Part shown: piece by piece, positions 1-10,429 of the stretch | How the letters are laid out: each line of letters begins with the position of its first letter | Numbering within the stretch: the first letter of the stretch is position 1 | Assembly: GCA_016800925.1 (NCBI GenBank) | Contig: JABCPU010000625.1 | Coordinates: 1 to 34,401 of the forward strand | DNA length: 34,401 nucleotides | Reading direction: 5' to 3' | Source: Suillus spraguei | Taxonomy: Eukaryota > Basidiomycota > Agaricomycetes > Boletales > Suillaceae | Made by a program: the position numbers and the translations under genes | Notes under the pieces: generated by a model | The model's database searches: none | What the model saw: the letters and a program-made list of their open reading frames with translations, nothing else | What the model was told of the DNA's origin: nothing

Positions 1-1343
1 GAAATCTGCTGCTGCATAGTCACATGCAGAAAACAAGGAATTCTGTTTTTGATTGGATCATATTTGATCTTGTGTTCTTCAAGGAAGTTTGCGAGCTCCT
101 TCATGCATGTTTGATTGTTTGCTGCATTGTTCAAAGTGAAGTGTCCAGGCTAAACGAAGTCAGAGCACATCATATGGTACAGCTGAACATTCACATCCTT
201 TGCAACATCAGCACAATCGAGGAGATGCAGTATTACTGATCCAAGAGATTTGCCGGTATGACTTCCTGGAACATGATCAAACACAATCAAGGCTGCCTTC
301 AAGATGAGCACTGATGTCTGCTCTTCCTTGGCAATCCAGTGAGCAGTGAGTGCCATAAAGGGGCGGAGCTTCTGATCAGACCAGAGGTCAGATGTAAAGG
401 ATATCTTTCCTTGCGCCCTCTGTAAGAATACATAAGATGTATAGTGGGATTCTTGATAACTAGACACTCACGGCAAGATCACCTTTCAACACCTGTAAAT
501 ACTCCTGCCATGCAACGATTATGAGCTCATGAAGTTTTGTGCAGTGGAGAATGTCTGAATTGGTCAAATCCCTCTGCAAAAAATGTATCAGGCATCGAAA
601 CTCCACACATTTGATAATGTTTATTGCCTGCAGAAAATGAATTAGCAAGGGCACATAGAAAGTAAATATCAACTTGCCTGATCGTCCGCAACTATTAATT
701 TCACCAACTGACGGTGCATCTCATCGATGCTGAAATGTGGGATATAATTGTCCAGAGATAAAGTGGTTCCAGGCAGAAAATTGCCATGTCCCTGATTAGG
801 GATGGTACCGAGTGACTCAATGTTATATGCAGGGTCCTGGAGCTTTTCGTGGATAGCTGCCAAAGTCCACCCTTCAGCAAGTCACTCATTGAGTGGCTGT
901 ACGTAGATAGGCCAGTGTAGGCGCTCCACCTCTTGCAGGAAAATGTCAGTGTGGTGATAGAAAGCATGAGTACAATGGGCAGAAGTGCCGGTTGAGTGCT
1001 TATATGACATAACCTGGTGTGAACTGTCCACCTCCTGCAACTTCCTGGACAAGGCCATAAGGAAGAAAAAATAATTGCAGATGCAAAACTCACTTGCAGA
1101 TTCGGCAAGTCTTGCATTTAGTAGCTGAATCTTCCCTGAAGAAGTAATTGACATCTGCAGTGCTTTTAGGCTGCATTCCTCAGACACCCATAGCCAAGGG
1201 ATCGACTTGGGTGGAGTAGATGGTACTAGTGACGGTCTGCAGAGGGCTGGAACTGGAGGAGCCCTAACGCTGGGTGCGGGCAAGTTATCTTCTTCATCCC
1301 CAGAGACATTGCCGATGTCAATGTATTCTCCATCATCTGGCAT
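1..1343 (-). pseudogene. hAT-family transposase, 5' and central part, decayed, runs off left edge
   Basis: Remnant of a hAT (Ac/hobo) DDE transposase read right to left. Recognisable blocks in order are VKLIVADDQ, KISFTSDLWSDQ (first catalytic-Asp region), LTAHWI, and FTLNNAANN followed by IPCFLHV, which match the hAT order of DxWTS, TAHYI, DNASNN and RCxxH motifs. Four exons can be joined: about 1343-678, 627-472, 419-195 and 149-1. The introns are 677-628 (GC-AG, donor GCAAGT), 471-420 and 194-150 (45 nt, branch CTGAC). An in-frame TGA at 884-882 lies just before the conserved LAEGWTLAAI block, and the usual D of the DNASNN motif is N. The start is uncertain, because the frame stays open upstream of 1343 to about 1425. 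The C-terminal dimerisation domain would lie beyond position 1. This is a different hAT lineage from the element at 11641-18159. It is probably dead, although apart from the single TGA the frame is surprisingly well kept. Confidence 0.8.
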
Positions 1344-1435
1344 GTGACTAGTGCCAGTACGAACTGGGCTATTATGCGGAACCTCAGAGGCAGTTGCATT
1401 GCTGTTGGGGGTGTTGAAGCATAGTTACATTTAAT

Positions 1436-1625
1436 GCAACAGCGCAGCAATGGCACAACAGTAGCAGCAATGGGTGCAACAGTGGCAGTGATGGGCAATA
1501 GTGGCAGCAATGGGGGTAACAATGGGGGTAGCATCAATTGGAGCAGCAGCAGTAGAGTTACAGCAGCATGATAGGCACAGCAGCATGATAGGCACAGCAG
1601 CATGAGTAGCACAGCAGGCACAGTG
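1436..1625. repeat. Degenerate triplet-rich low-complexity tract
   Basis: About 190 bp dominated by interrupted GCA/GCAGCAATGG-type units (many cagcaatgg, gcaacagtgg and cagcatgata variants), including two near-identical successive aggcacagcagcatgat units around 1571-1605. All three minus-strand frames read as repetitive Cys/Ala/His/Leu protein, which is typical of an expanded simple repeat rather than of coding selection. It lies just upstream of the hAT remnant's apparent 5' end and may be part of that element. Confidence 0.65.
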
Positions 1626-1639
1626 GTAACCTGAGACTT

Positions 1640-2725
1640 CTGCCCTCGTCAATGAGGAGGCATGTTTGAGTGACAGCAAAGATTCAAAGACACAGTCTTT
1701 ATGTATCTTCATCAAGGGAAACAGCGGGGAAACACCAGTGCTGAGTTAACTAATGACAAGTCCAATGTGTATGCACAAGCGAAGGTCTGAACAACATTAT
1801 TAATTGTGATATGACACCAGGGGGACAACTGAATGTATGCCCAGGGTACATACTGTAAGATCTTGTTCATTCAAGTGGTCCTAGGCAGCACAATATATGT
1901 GTGTGGTTTCCCCAATGCCCACTACCTTACTCAATGAGAGGGATACTGATGCCATAAGATGTGTGTTCTGATGTATCCTAGATCTCGCAATCAGTTGGTT
2001 ATATCGAGCACAGTACAGCTTACCTACATCCTCAGTCAACTGGCTGTCCAGAAGCCAGATTGCAATATAGCAAGGACATCCAGCAAAAGGGACATCTCAT
2101 GTTTGCAGAGGGTTTTCCATGGTTGTCAGGGTGGTGGTTTGATGGTCACTGAACACGTGTTTCAAATATCAACCAATGGGTCAAGTGAGTTAATGCTTAC
2201 CTTCATTCCAGGAGTCGATGACTGATTGATTGAACATTTAATTGCAATACAGTGCAAGGGGATTGGGGTGTTTGTGGAAAATCCCCCATGTGTCATCCAG
2301 GAGGTTGGTCATGATGGTGAATGATTCAATAAGGCGAAACTGGTAGATGTTGTGACTTAGGCTTCAGGAGTAAGGTACAGGTGTCCAGGACAAGTTTTTT
2401 TCTGTAGCAGGCCAACCAATTTGCAGAAAAACAGCACTTGCAAGTTGCAAGGAAGAATGGGCAAGGAGATGGTAGGGTGGGAAAAAGATAAGAAGCTGTG
2501 TGACTCAGTGTGGAGTCAGCACTGAGCCCTCAGCAGTCAGGAGTTAGGAATCAGGCCTAGAATCAAGATGATCAAATTTGTTGACATGTGTTTGACCGCT
2601 GTAAAGATACAATCTAGCCTGGGCTGTAGATAAACCATGGCCTAAACTAGTATGTGAGTCTTGCGCTCCATCTAGTCTGCTTCACTTGCAAAGCAAGAGC
2701 GTTCAACCCTAAAGGGAATGCTAAG
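1640..2725. other. No gene recognised
   Basis: Roughly 1.1 kb with only short unsupported ORFs on either strand (for example 1959-2225 plus). I see no protein family, no TIR pair and no tandem repeat. It is probably old repeat-derived sequence between the hAT remnant and the minisatellite. Confidence 0.5.
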
Positions 2726-2779
2726 TTAATATAGTTCAATAATGCCCAACCTGTGGTGCAAGACTGCCATTGGAGGTAG

Positions 2780-3060
2780 CGAGATGCTAGCGGTGACCTC
2801 CGCTCCGTGGGAAAGTAGCGGTGACCTCCGCTCCGTGGGAAAGTAGTGGTAATGTAGCGGTAGAGCGCGGGAAGATAGCAGTAAAGTAGCGGTAGTGTGA
2901 GCAGTAAAACTGCAGTAGTGCATGCAGTAAAACTGCGGTAAGGCGTGGGAAACTGGCATTAAAACAAGCGGTGAAGCATAGCGATGAAGCGCGGGAAAGC
3001 GTAGTGCAAGCAGTGAAGCATGGGAAAGCGGTAAAGAGTGGTGGTGCATGCAGCAGTAAG
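2780..3060. repeat. Degenerate minisatellite with an exact 28-bp tandem duplication
   Basis: The region is built from variants of a TAGCGGTAAAG-like unit (tagcggtag, cagtaaaact, gcgggaaag and similar). At its left end a 28-bp unit, starting TAGCGGTGACC and ending GTGGGAAAG, is present twice with no mismatch at 2788-2815 and 2816-2843. Further units to about 3060 are progressively more diverged. No reading frame through it looks like a real protein. Confidence 0.75.
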
Positions 3061-3338
3061 ACAATTCTTAAGAGATAGTGACTTCGGCGAAAGACTTTAT
3101 TCCGTTAGAGACAGTAGTGGTGACAATTCCTAAGTACCGTGTGTACCATAGAGGGAAAAGTAAAAGTACCAGAATGTGCGAAGAGTCCTTTTTAACATGT
3201 ACCGTGAACGGCTGGAATACATAGCGAGAATGGTAGTGAGATAGAGATATTTAGCTAAGAGGCACGCAGCGAGCAAGCGGTGTCACGGAAGGTAAGGTGA
3301 GTCTTGCCGTAGCTTTAGTAATGGCGGAAATGAATATG

Positions 3339-3938
3339 CTACGCACCAATGGATCTTAGACGGAAATGGAATGGACAGGAGGACATTGGTAGCAAGATTC
3401 GGTAAGGGGCAAGGATCCACAGAGTGAAAATGGTACTGGTGAAGCGAAAAGGGGTAATGCTCGCTATAGGGGTTTTCTTGGTAGCCGCTGTAGACAGTAA
3501 TAAGACACTTGTGTAAAACGGCACTTTCATGGTCAGCGTGACTTTGTTCGCTACACCGCATTGAACGGTTTGAAACCTATGAGAAACACATTGTAGACTT
3601 GTATGCTGTACAGTTATGTAGAGATAGAAAGACATATTCAACAGCGTGATCCAGCAACTAATGGCTTTTTCCACAGTGCAGTTGGGTGCATGGGAGAGGC
3701 AGCACATTGGTGTAAACTTTGAAATCACATTAGCTTCAGATTGTGAATGGGAAAATGAGACAGAATACTCACACACAAATAGATCTTTGATGATGTTCCG
3801 AGCGTGGTACACAGCAGCTAAGTAGGGTCCATAGTATGTTAATTTTTTATAATTATAGTCAGCTTGTGAACAACACACCATACGAACCAGATCCCAAAAC
3901 ATCTCCAAGTCTGAATCTACCGTCAACTCATATCGGGA
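3339..3938 (-). other. Unrecognised ORF, possibly spliced, maybe repeat-derived
   Basis: A minus-strand reading frame is open for about 200 codons. Its first 53 or so residues (VDSDLEMFWDLVRM ... YHARNIIKDLF) look like a genuine globular protein segment. It is followed by a plausible intron (donor GTGTGAGTATT near 3773, branch GCTAAT, acceptor CAAAG near 3724), after which the sequence becomes Cys/Ser-rich and less protein-like. No upstream ATG in frame was found before a stop. I do not recognise the family. Its position inside repeat debris suggests a fragment of a transposon gene, but that is inference. Confidence 0.3.
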
Positions 3939-3939
3939 C

Positions 3940-4694
3940 CTTATGGTTCATGGTGGGCATACTATGAGATAACTTGAGCCTTGAGGCCTCGAGGAGCAAC
4001 AGTCAAACTAACCGGGAATGAGACTTCAACAGAGACATGATTTTGTATTTATAAATCAGCTTGAGCTGGCCTTAAGCCAGCTCAAGCCACTGTTGATTAT
4101 TTTTGGCTTACAGTTGGTTCGTGGGACTCCAAACGCTAATGAACCAGACCAAACTATATATAAGTAGCCTGGCTCACTAGGATAGCCAAAATACTTACAA
4201 ACCGATGAACGCCAAGCCGGAGCGGGCCGTAGCCGAGCTGCGGTTGTACTAGATACAGCGGATAAATTAAACTCCGACGCGCGTGTCCAAATCGGCCTCC
4301 AAATTCAACTCTAAATTACTGCGGCATGCCGTTGCATTGATTCTCCGCTGTGATCCTCTTTGCGTCAGTGGCTGACGCGGCCTAAGTACTATAGTAGTAA
4401 CTACTGTCATGGTAAAGTTTTCAGCAATGCTAAAGGCCTTACTATGACAGTGGAAATTAGCAAGCTGTCATATCAACAATATTTATTTAAGTTGATCGTT
4501 GCACCTTCGGACCATCACATGAATATCGCACCGTCGACGGTGGTTCGGCATCGCTGTTGTATACGAGTCGGTGAAGAGCGTGACGAATCAATTAACGACT
4601 AACGATTGATTTGGTAAGCCGTTTACGCCACCGACTGACTGATCATAGGAGTAATTGCCGCGTACGCGAACAGTCCCGGCTTGTGCAACATTCT
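3940..4694. other. Intergenic, no gene recognised
   Basis: About 750 bp upstream of the dehydrogenase. It holds an 80-codon ORF (4360-4602) with no recognisable features, and an imperfect inverted repeat (actgtcatggtaaag around 4404 against ctttactatgacagt-like sequence around 4438). Nothing else can be supported. Confidence 0.5.
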
Positions 4695-4701
4695 TATAAA
4701 A
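4695..4701 (+). promoter_or_regulatory. TATA box of the SDR gene
   Basis: TATAAAA lies 132 bp before the ATG at 4833. It is followed by a pyrimidine-rich, CA-rich leader (CATCTTCACCCACAG and later), a common arrangement around fungal transcription starts. Confidence 0.55.
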
Positions 4702-4832
4702 GGCTCGCATTTGCGCATTTACTACAGTTACCATCTTCACCCACAGTTGAATTTCTTCCCCCTTAGAAGTCCTCTAGTTGAACTCTAAAGCCACCACTTC
4801 AGTTACTTTAACTGAAAAATCCATCATTCATC

Positions 4833-6079
4833 ATGGGTTACATCTGGTCAGCATTCGTTCGCGAGACTTTTCCTCCATCAACGCAGTTTTATGCGTCTGA
4901 CATACCAGACATGTCCGGGAAGGTTGTTCTCGTCACCGGTGCTAATTCAGGGATAGGCAAAGAGACCGCCAGAGTCTGTCTCCCATCAACATATATGCCT
5001 CGTCCTAACACTTTCATTGTTAGGTCCTCCTTACAAAAAACGCCAAGGTTTATGTTGCTTGTCGCGATAAAACCAAAGGTGAAGACGCTATTCGTGACCT
5101 AAAGGAGAGCACAGGAAAAGAAGCGTATTTCTTACAACTCAACTTGGCAAACTTGAGGTCTATCAAGGCTTCCGGAGAAGCGTTTCTGCGGTACGCTTGC
5201 ATCGTATTTGTTGAGCAACAAGATAGCTGACACTTTTCTTTAGGAGGGAACCTGTACTCGATGTTCTATTCAACAATGCGTAGGTGTTGCCTTACTTGTT
5301 GTGTCATCGTCTGCTCATATGTTGTTTAGTGGGGTAATGACTCCTCCCGTCGAGTTGTTGACGGATGACGGTTATGACCTGCAATTTGGCACAAATGTCC
5401 TTGGTCACTTCTACTTTACAAAGATTGTTATGCCTGCACTTCTAGCGGGTGCTGCGCGGTCACCTGATGGAACTGCGCGCATTGTGAACACGTCTTCTAA
5501 TGGTCACTGGTTCGGTAGTCTAGACTACAACACATTCAAGGACTCTCCCGCAAGGAAACAGAAGAGCGCCATGGCTCTCTATGGCCAAAGCAAAATGGTA
5601 TGTCTTTTCTTCATAGTATCAGTTCCTTTCCTGAATTTCGACGTGAAAAGGGCAACGTCTTATTTGCAGCTGAGGTAGCTAGACGATATGGCAATCAGGG
5701 TATAGTATCGACAGCACTCAACCCTGGTGCTATCAAGACGGAGCTTGCTCGTCACAATAGCTCCTTTTTCAGAATGATAGCCGTATGTTGTACAATCATT
5801 CAACTGTCCAGAAGTTAATCATTCGATATTTGCAGAGCATGGTCTTCCATGATGTATCATTTGGCGCGCTTACACAGTTATATGCCGGAACCACTGCAGA
5901 AGGAGCGAATCTCAACGGCAAGGTTAGCCGACCCTCTCTCTTGACTGAAGTCGAACTTATTTACTGGACAGTATCTTGTACCATGGGCGCGCATTGGGAA
6001 CACGCATCCGGAAGGGCAGGATCCACAGCAGGCTTCAGAGCTGTGGAACTGGCTCGAGGAACAAGTCAAGGACCTTTAA
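4833..6079 (+). CDS. Short-chain dehydrogenase/reductase (classical SDR, retinol-dehydrogenase/WWOX-like), 312 aa, 7 exons
   Basis: NAD(P)-dependent oxidoreductase of the SDR superfamily; substrate unknown. Exons: 4833-4973, 5024-5190, 5244-5279, 5330-5597, 5651-5782, 5836-5922 and 5972-6079. All joins keep frame, giving 312 residues. Introns are 49-53 nt; the first has an unusual GTCTGT donor, and the third starts GTAGGT at 5280, which restores the NNAG motif. Motifs: cofactor-binding TGANSGIG at about residues 35-42, NNAG at 113-116, Ser170/171 in NTSSNG, catalytic YGQSK (Tyr199, Lys203), then LNPGAIKTEL. The short N-terminus before the Rossmann fold (MGYIWSAFVRETFPP) is typical of fungal members of this group; I see no convincing membrane anchor. 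The gene stands alone and appears intact. Related fungal proteins are annotated as retinol dehydrogenase or WW-domain oxidoreductase by similarity only, so the reaction should not be assumed. Confidence 0.93.
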
Positions 6080-6959
6080 TAGGTTCGATTAATATTTAGG
6101 CTGATCATGTCGGTAATATACGGTCATATAATTGTCTTCAACGTTTAGACGCAAAGTCTAGGGTACATGGATTTGTTGTCAGTAGTTCTTCGTTTGGTTG
6201 GCTCGATATTTATGTTCAAGGCAACCACTCGTCTTGAGCGATCAGCTTTGAGGACATTCCGTGGTTCTTGATCGTTTCATACATCAGATTTACGTTTCTT
6301 AGATTATATAGAGAAGACAGCCACATCGCGAGTTGATCGCGAGCACAATCTATTCTACTTTCATAAGACAATATCCGAGAACAAAACGCAGTTTCGAGGT
6401 CCAAGCTTACAAGGCGACTCAGCGGCTAGCGCATAAATCTTATTCGACAGAGTGGTGCATTAGTCCCTTTCGTGTACACGACGATTGAAAAGACTTTATA
6501 TATCGATTGGGATAGTGTCCCCGATACTTGAGAGTTGACAGGCTCGAATGAATTCACTGGGACAGTGCAGAAAGCAAACTCTGCATTGAAGATCCAAAGC
6601 CCGAAACGGTGCTTTTCTTACCCACTGATGCACCCCCGTTCAGCTTCCCTTCTGACTCATCCAAAAAGGGTGGCGTACGTGAGTTCTGAAGGTGGCGGTT
6701 GCAGTGACTGGGGTGGGGTGGTAGGTGCTGGTGGGGGAGCTGAACGAGGAGTGCTTGTCATAGCGAGCTTGAGTCTTTTGAGGCGCCAAGGGCGTTGTTG
6801 AGGTCGTGGTTGGGAAATTTGAGAATCCTATAATGCACTATGTAAAGAAAGACAAAGATACCCTATTCCACGTACTCGATGCATACCGTGGATGAAATTG
6901 GGTTCCGTGAACGCGTAGATATATCTAACGTGCAAGTTACAAAGATCGGCGTTAATGAC
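6080..6959. other. Intergenic, no gene recognised
   Basis: Downstream flank of the SDR gene. On the minus strand around 6764-6660 a short frame begins MTSTPRSAPPPAPTTPPQ and is Pro/Ser/Thr-rich. It resembles the unstructured start of the WD40 proteins seen elsewhere here, but it stops after 34 codons and is not linked to a WD40 block. No other coding signal was found. Confidence 0.45.
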
Positions 6960-6964
6960 CAAAC

Positions 6965-7900
6965 GAAGCCGCATGACATTCATTTACTTGCACGACAGGA
7001 TGCGCGAAAGGATCGGTATTCAGACAAGCGGCAGCCAGCTCTTTGGTGAGCAACATTACTTCGTCGTGTTGAACTGCACTGAAAAGGGCGATGGTCTAAA
7101 ACATACAATGAAGCAAAGAACATGCGAGATGGATCGAAGCTACCTTTATCAAGAAAAGAAAATGGTTGATATCTGAATCTTGGTTGATGAACATGGATGC
7201 GGCGTCGAATGCTATGCGTGCCTCCTGGAGGTGACCTTTTTCGCAAAGGGAAATGCCTTTGGAGATGTAGTTAATGAGGGCTGAATGCTGATGGGCTGTG
7301 TCACAAATGAAAGCAAATCTTTAGTAAGACGACCATGACTAATTTGTCGTATAAATCATCTTGATTGCATCATTAAGGGTCATTAAGGCCGAGATCCCGG
7401 GCGTGTTTCTGGGCCAGGATAAATGAGCGATGGGTAAATGAAATATAGTTGTTGGGGTCGGTGCAGATGTCTTGGGTGGGTAACTCTTCAGCAGTGCCCA
7501 TGTCCTCACTTATACATGCATTTTGAGATGTAGTGATAGCCAGTATCTGCACGAAGGATGCTCGAATCGTGTTATGAGAGTCAATAATGGAAACTCGCCT
7601 TTGAATTGGCGTTCTTCGGTACTGCCCACTCTGAGATCTTATGATCTTGGGTGGAGAAAATGACGAAAAACAGCGAGGATAAGTGCCGGAAGATGGCGAT
7701 GGTTCGTCGATCTGAGAGGCGCCAGAGACAGATATGTTTGTCACTAGACACGGAAGCAACAAGGATGCCAGCAGGATGAATGGCAATGGCATAGACGAAT
7801 GGCGGATCACCAACCTGCTTTGTCATCTTCGGCGAATACCGAACGCAGCATCTGCCAAACCGCAACTTAACGTAGGCGGTGTTGTTTGCGTCCAACGAGG
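6965..7900 (-). pseudogene. WD40-TPR repeat protein fragment (copy 1), decayed
   Basis: Minus-strand remnant of a WD40 plus tetratricopeptide-like protein. From 7895 leftward it reads WD40 blades (VYAIAIHPAGILVASVSSDKHICLWRLSDRRTIAIF, written here only as key motifs: HPAG, SSDKHICLWRL, HKISEWAVP). Next come a probable GC-AG intron (donor GCGAGT near 7602) and a TPR-like region (ITTSQNACISED, DPNNYISF, then SLINYISKGISLCEKG near 7280 and ALFSAVQHDEV near 7070). Most of the last blade is deleted between RTIAIF and KISEWAVP, stops interrupt the TPR part (for example after LGLNDP), and both ends of the gene are missing. It is a paralogue of the fragment at 18161-20420, in the same orientation. 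Such proteins form large families in some Agaricomycetes; function is unknown, presumably scaffolding or signalling. Confidence 0.75.
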
Positions 7901-8189
7901 GACGATCACTTGTCAGCGACGCCTGCTACACTTACCTGGGCAATATCGTTTTGCCAAGGTATACACGTGTATTCATGATTGGTAGCGGGAATGAACGTGA
8001 GGCAAGTCAAGAACCAAATATTGGTAATTAGGTGAATTGCCACCTGTCAGGAAACCGTCTCTTACCACAAGGTCGAATCTTTGCAGTCTTGACGACTTGG
8101 ATCGCAACTACCTCATCATTGTTTTTAAAGGGGGGACGTTTCATACGTGCCCCGTATGGTCATCGTGTTCGCTGGCACATGACTTGAAG

Positions 8190-8196
8190 TATATAA
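8190..8196 (+). promoter_or_regulatory. TATA box of the aspartic protease pseudogene
   Basis: TATATAA lies 37 bp before the ATG at 8233, with no other ATG between. The short spacing implies a very short 5' leader. Confidence 0.5.
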
Positions 8197-8811
8197 TGGG
8201 CTACTGAGTATAATATTACTTTCTAGTGAACCATGTTCTATACTGCATTCCTCTTGACACTTCTCCTGACCCTTCCAATCATTGGATCGCCAGTCGAAGT
8301 TCGCAATTCTGTTGTCACTCTCCCCCTTACCAGAAGGCTAAACTTCTCCAACGGTACTATTAACCTCGTACAGCACGATGAAGCTCGCTTTAGGGATGGC
8401 CGACGTGCTGATAGCATCCCTGTGACAAACACTTATTTGCAATACACCGCAGCGGTTGGCATTGGTAGCCCCCCCACAATCTGTTAGTCTAACACTGAGA
8501 AAACATGCGACTGCTAATGTATTATTGAAGACAACTTGGTTGTCGACAGCGGTAGCTCAGTCACATGGGTTGACACCACTGCATATGTGGAAACCGGCAC
8601 CAACGTCAACACGAAACAGCCTGTAGCAGAGACCTACGGTGTTGTGGAAAATTGTGCCACCTTCTCTGGTATGATATCTACAACATATATAAGCACGAAT
8701 AGCCGCCGGCATGTTGTCCACCACGTCATGCTGTGTGATTGCGTTCTCTCTTTGTCTTTGTATGGCTTTTTCCATTTGTGCCACCTTCTCTGGTATGATT
8801 CAATTTATATA

Positions 8812-9020
8812 CAGTGGCTCAAAAAACTGTCCGCATGTTTTGACATTTTTCACTATCTATGATATTGTGTGAGAATGAACAAATTCCTCAAGGACATACT
8901 TATACCACATTGTAGTATGGCTTCAGGGCTTTTATTTGAGCCCTACACCGTGGGAATCGGCGGAGATATGGTGGAGATATAAGGCTTATAAAATGATGAC
9001 TCATGTGGACAGTTTTTTGA
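8812..9020 (+). repeat. Left terminal inverted repeat of the Tc1-like element
   Basis: About 209 bp, imperfectly complementary to 10221-10429. It is bounded by two inverted copies of one 20-bp motif: CTCAAAAAACTGTCCGCATG at 8818-8837 and its complement with one mismatch at 9003-9022. These are the likely transposase binding sites. In known IR/DR elements the paired sites are direct repeats; here they are inverted. Confidence 0.8.
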
Positions 9021-9171
9021 GTGTATATTAAAACTATATAAATCATTATTTATGACACCATAAAAATCATGCCACTATTATATAAATTATAAAGTGGTGT
9101 CATTATGTTATTTTATGACTATATCTAACTATATAAACCAGAATATCTCATGTATCATAGTCATAATCACC

Positions 9172-10188
9172 ATGAAAGCCATCTCCTCTGCTCAAAGAGA
9201 TAATATCCTCTCTCTGTCTTATGCTGGCCTCTCTGCTTGCCAAATTTCCTCTAGAACTGGAGTATGCAAGTCCACTGTGGCCAAGTTCATCAAAGAAAGC
9301 CACCCAGACAAGGAAAACTCTTGTGGAGGACGTCCATCCAAGCTTACCTCTACTGACAAAAGGGCTATTATCCAACATATCACTACAGGAAAGGCTGATA
9401 ATGCTGTCCAAGCCACCCATTATATCAATTCCACCATCACTACCCCTGTCTCTTCACAAACTGTGAGGAATGTTCTCAAGGCAGCTCATCTCAAGGCAGT
9501 AACAAAGAAGAAAAAGCCTCTTCTCTCCATCAAACATAGGCAGAGAAGACTAGCCTTTGCCTTAGCTCATCAACACTGGACTGTAGAGGACTGGAAGCGT
9601 GTTATATGGTCAGATGAGACCAAAATCAATAGGATTGGGTCAGATGGGAAGGTGTATGTATGGAAAAAGAAGGGAGATGGCCTAACAGACAGAGAGGTTA
9701 ATGGGACTGTCAAGTTTGGAGGAGGTTCTTTAATGGTATGGGGCTGTATGGGATGGAATGGTGTGGGAATGCTTGCTGAGGTTGAGGGGAAGATGAATGC
9801 TGAGCAGTATGTGGACATTTTAAATGACCACTTGCTGCCTAGCTTGGCAGAATCAGGGATTGATGAAGAAGATATCATTTTCCAACAGGATAATGATCCC
9901 AAGCACACATCCAGAAGAGCTAGGGAATGGTTTGAAGAACATAACATCAATGTTCTTGACTGGCCAGCACAGTCTCCTGATGTCAATGTCATTGAACATC
10001 TCTGGGGAACACTCAAGAAAAAGCTTCAAGCCTATGAAAACCCCCCTAAAGGAGTATGGGAGCTTTGGGAGAGAGTAGCAGTGGAATGGGGGAAGATCAC
10101 AGCTGAGGATTGCCAGAAATTAATTGAGAGTATGCCTAGAAGGATAGAGGCAGTAATTAAAGCCAAGGGAGGTCATACAAAATACTAG
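9172..10188 (+). CDS. Tc1-like transposase, DD34E, 338 aa
   Basis: DNA transposase that cuts and pastes the surrounding element. N-terminal helix-turn-helix at residues 1-45 (SAQRDNILSLSYAG, then SKSTV-type recognition helix KSTVAKFI), second HTH at about 55-130 after the GRPSKLT linker, then the DDE catalytic domain. Catalytic residues: Asp148 in VIWSDETKIN, Asp240 in FQQDNDPKHT and Glu275 in VNVIEHLWG, with 34 residues between the second Asp and the Glu. The GGGSLMVWGC glycine-rich box is at 184-192. The ATG at 9172 is chosen because it sits in CACCATGA and starts directly at the HTH; an in-frame ATG at 9094 would add 26 unrelated residues. No stops or frameshifts; stop codon TAG. Length is normal for the family, so the enzyme is plausibly functional. 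Confidence 0.93.
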   Translation: MKAISSAQRDNILSLSYAGLSACQISSRTGVCKSTVAKFIKESHPDKENSCGGRPSKLTSTDKRAIIQHITTGKADNAVQATHYINSTITTPVSSQTVRNVLKAAHLKAVTKKKKPLLSIKHRQRRLAFALAHQHWTVEDWKRVIWSDETKINRIGSDGKVYVWKKKGDGLTDREVNGTVKFGGGSLMVWGCMGWNGVGMLAEVEGKMNAEQYVDILNDHLLPSLAESGIDEEDIIFQQDNDPKHTSRRAREWFEEHNINVLDWPAQSPDVNVIEHLWGTLKKKLQAYENPPKGVWELWERVAVEWGKITAEDCQKLIESMPRRIEAVIKAKGGHTKY

Positions 10189-10220
10189 AATACCTGGTTA
10201 TTACTGTAAAATACTTGAGT

Positions 10221-10429
10221 CAAAAAACTGTCCGCATGAGTCACCATTTTGTGAGCCTTGTATCTCCACCATATCTCCACCGATTCCCACGGTGTAGGGC
10301 TCAAATGAAAGCCCCTGAAGCCATACTACAATGTGGTATAAGCATGTTTTTGAGGCATTTGTTTGTTCTCATACAATATTATAGATAGTGAAAAATGCCA
10401 AAACATGCGGACAGTTTTTTGAGCCACTG
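10221..10429 (-). repeat. Right terminal inverted repeat of the Tc1-like element
   Basis: Partner of 8812-9020. The inner motif GTCAAAAAACTGTCCGCATG is at 10219-10238 and the outer complement at 10404-10423. The two terminal blocks have diverged by scattered substitutions but align without length change over 209 bp. Confidence 0.8.

Larger units (their letters stand above)
8812..10429 (+). mobile_element. Complete Tc1-like (IS630-Tc1-mariner, DD34E) transposon
   Basis: A 1618-bp element flanked by TA (8810-8811 and 10430-10431). Its ends are CAGTGGCTCAAAAAACTGTC and its complement. The terminal inverted repeats are long, about 209 bp (8812-9020 and 10221-10429). One intron-less ORF between them encodes an apparently intact transposase. 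Everything needed for mobility appears to be here, and the target duplication is exact, so insertion looks recent. It sits inside the palindromic element 8681-10555, in an intron of the protease gene, in the same orientation as that gene. Confidence 0.93.

Noticed and set aside
4360..4602. 80-codon plus-strand ORF upstream of the SDR gene
   Set aside because: No family features, no splice partners and unremarkable composition; expected by chance.
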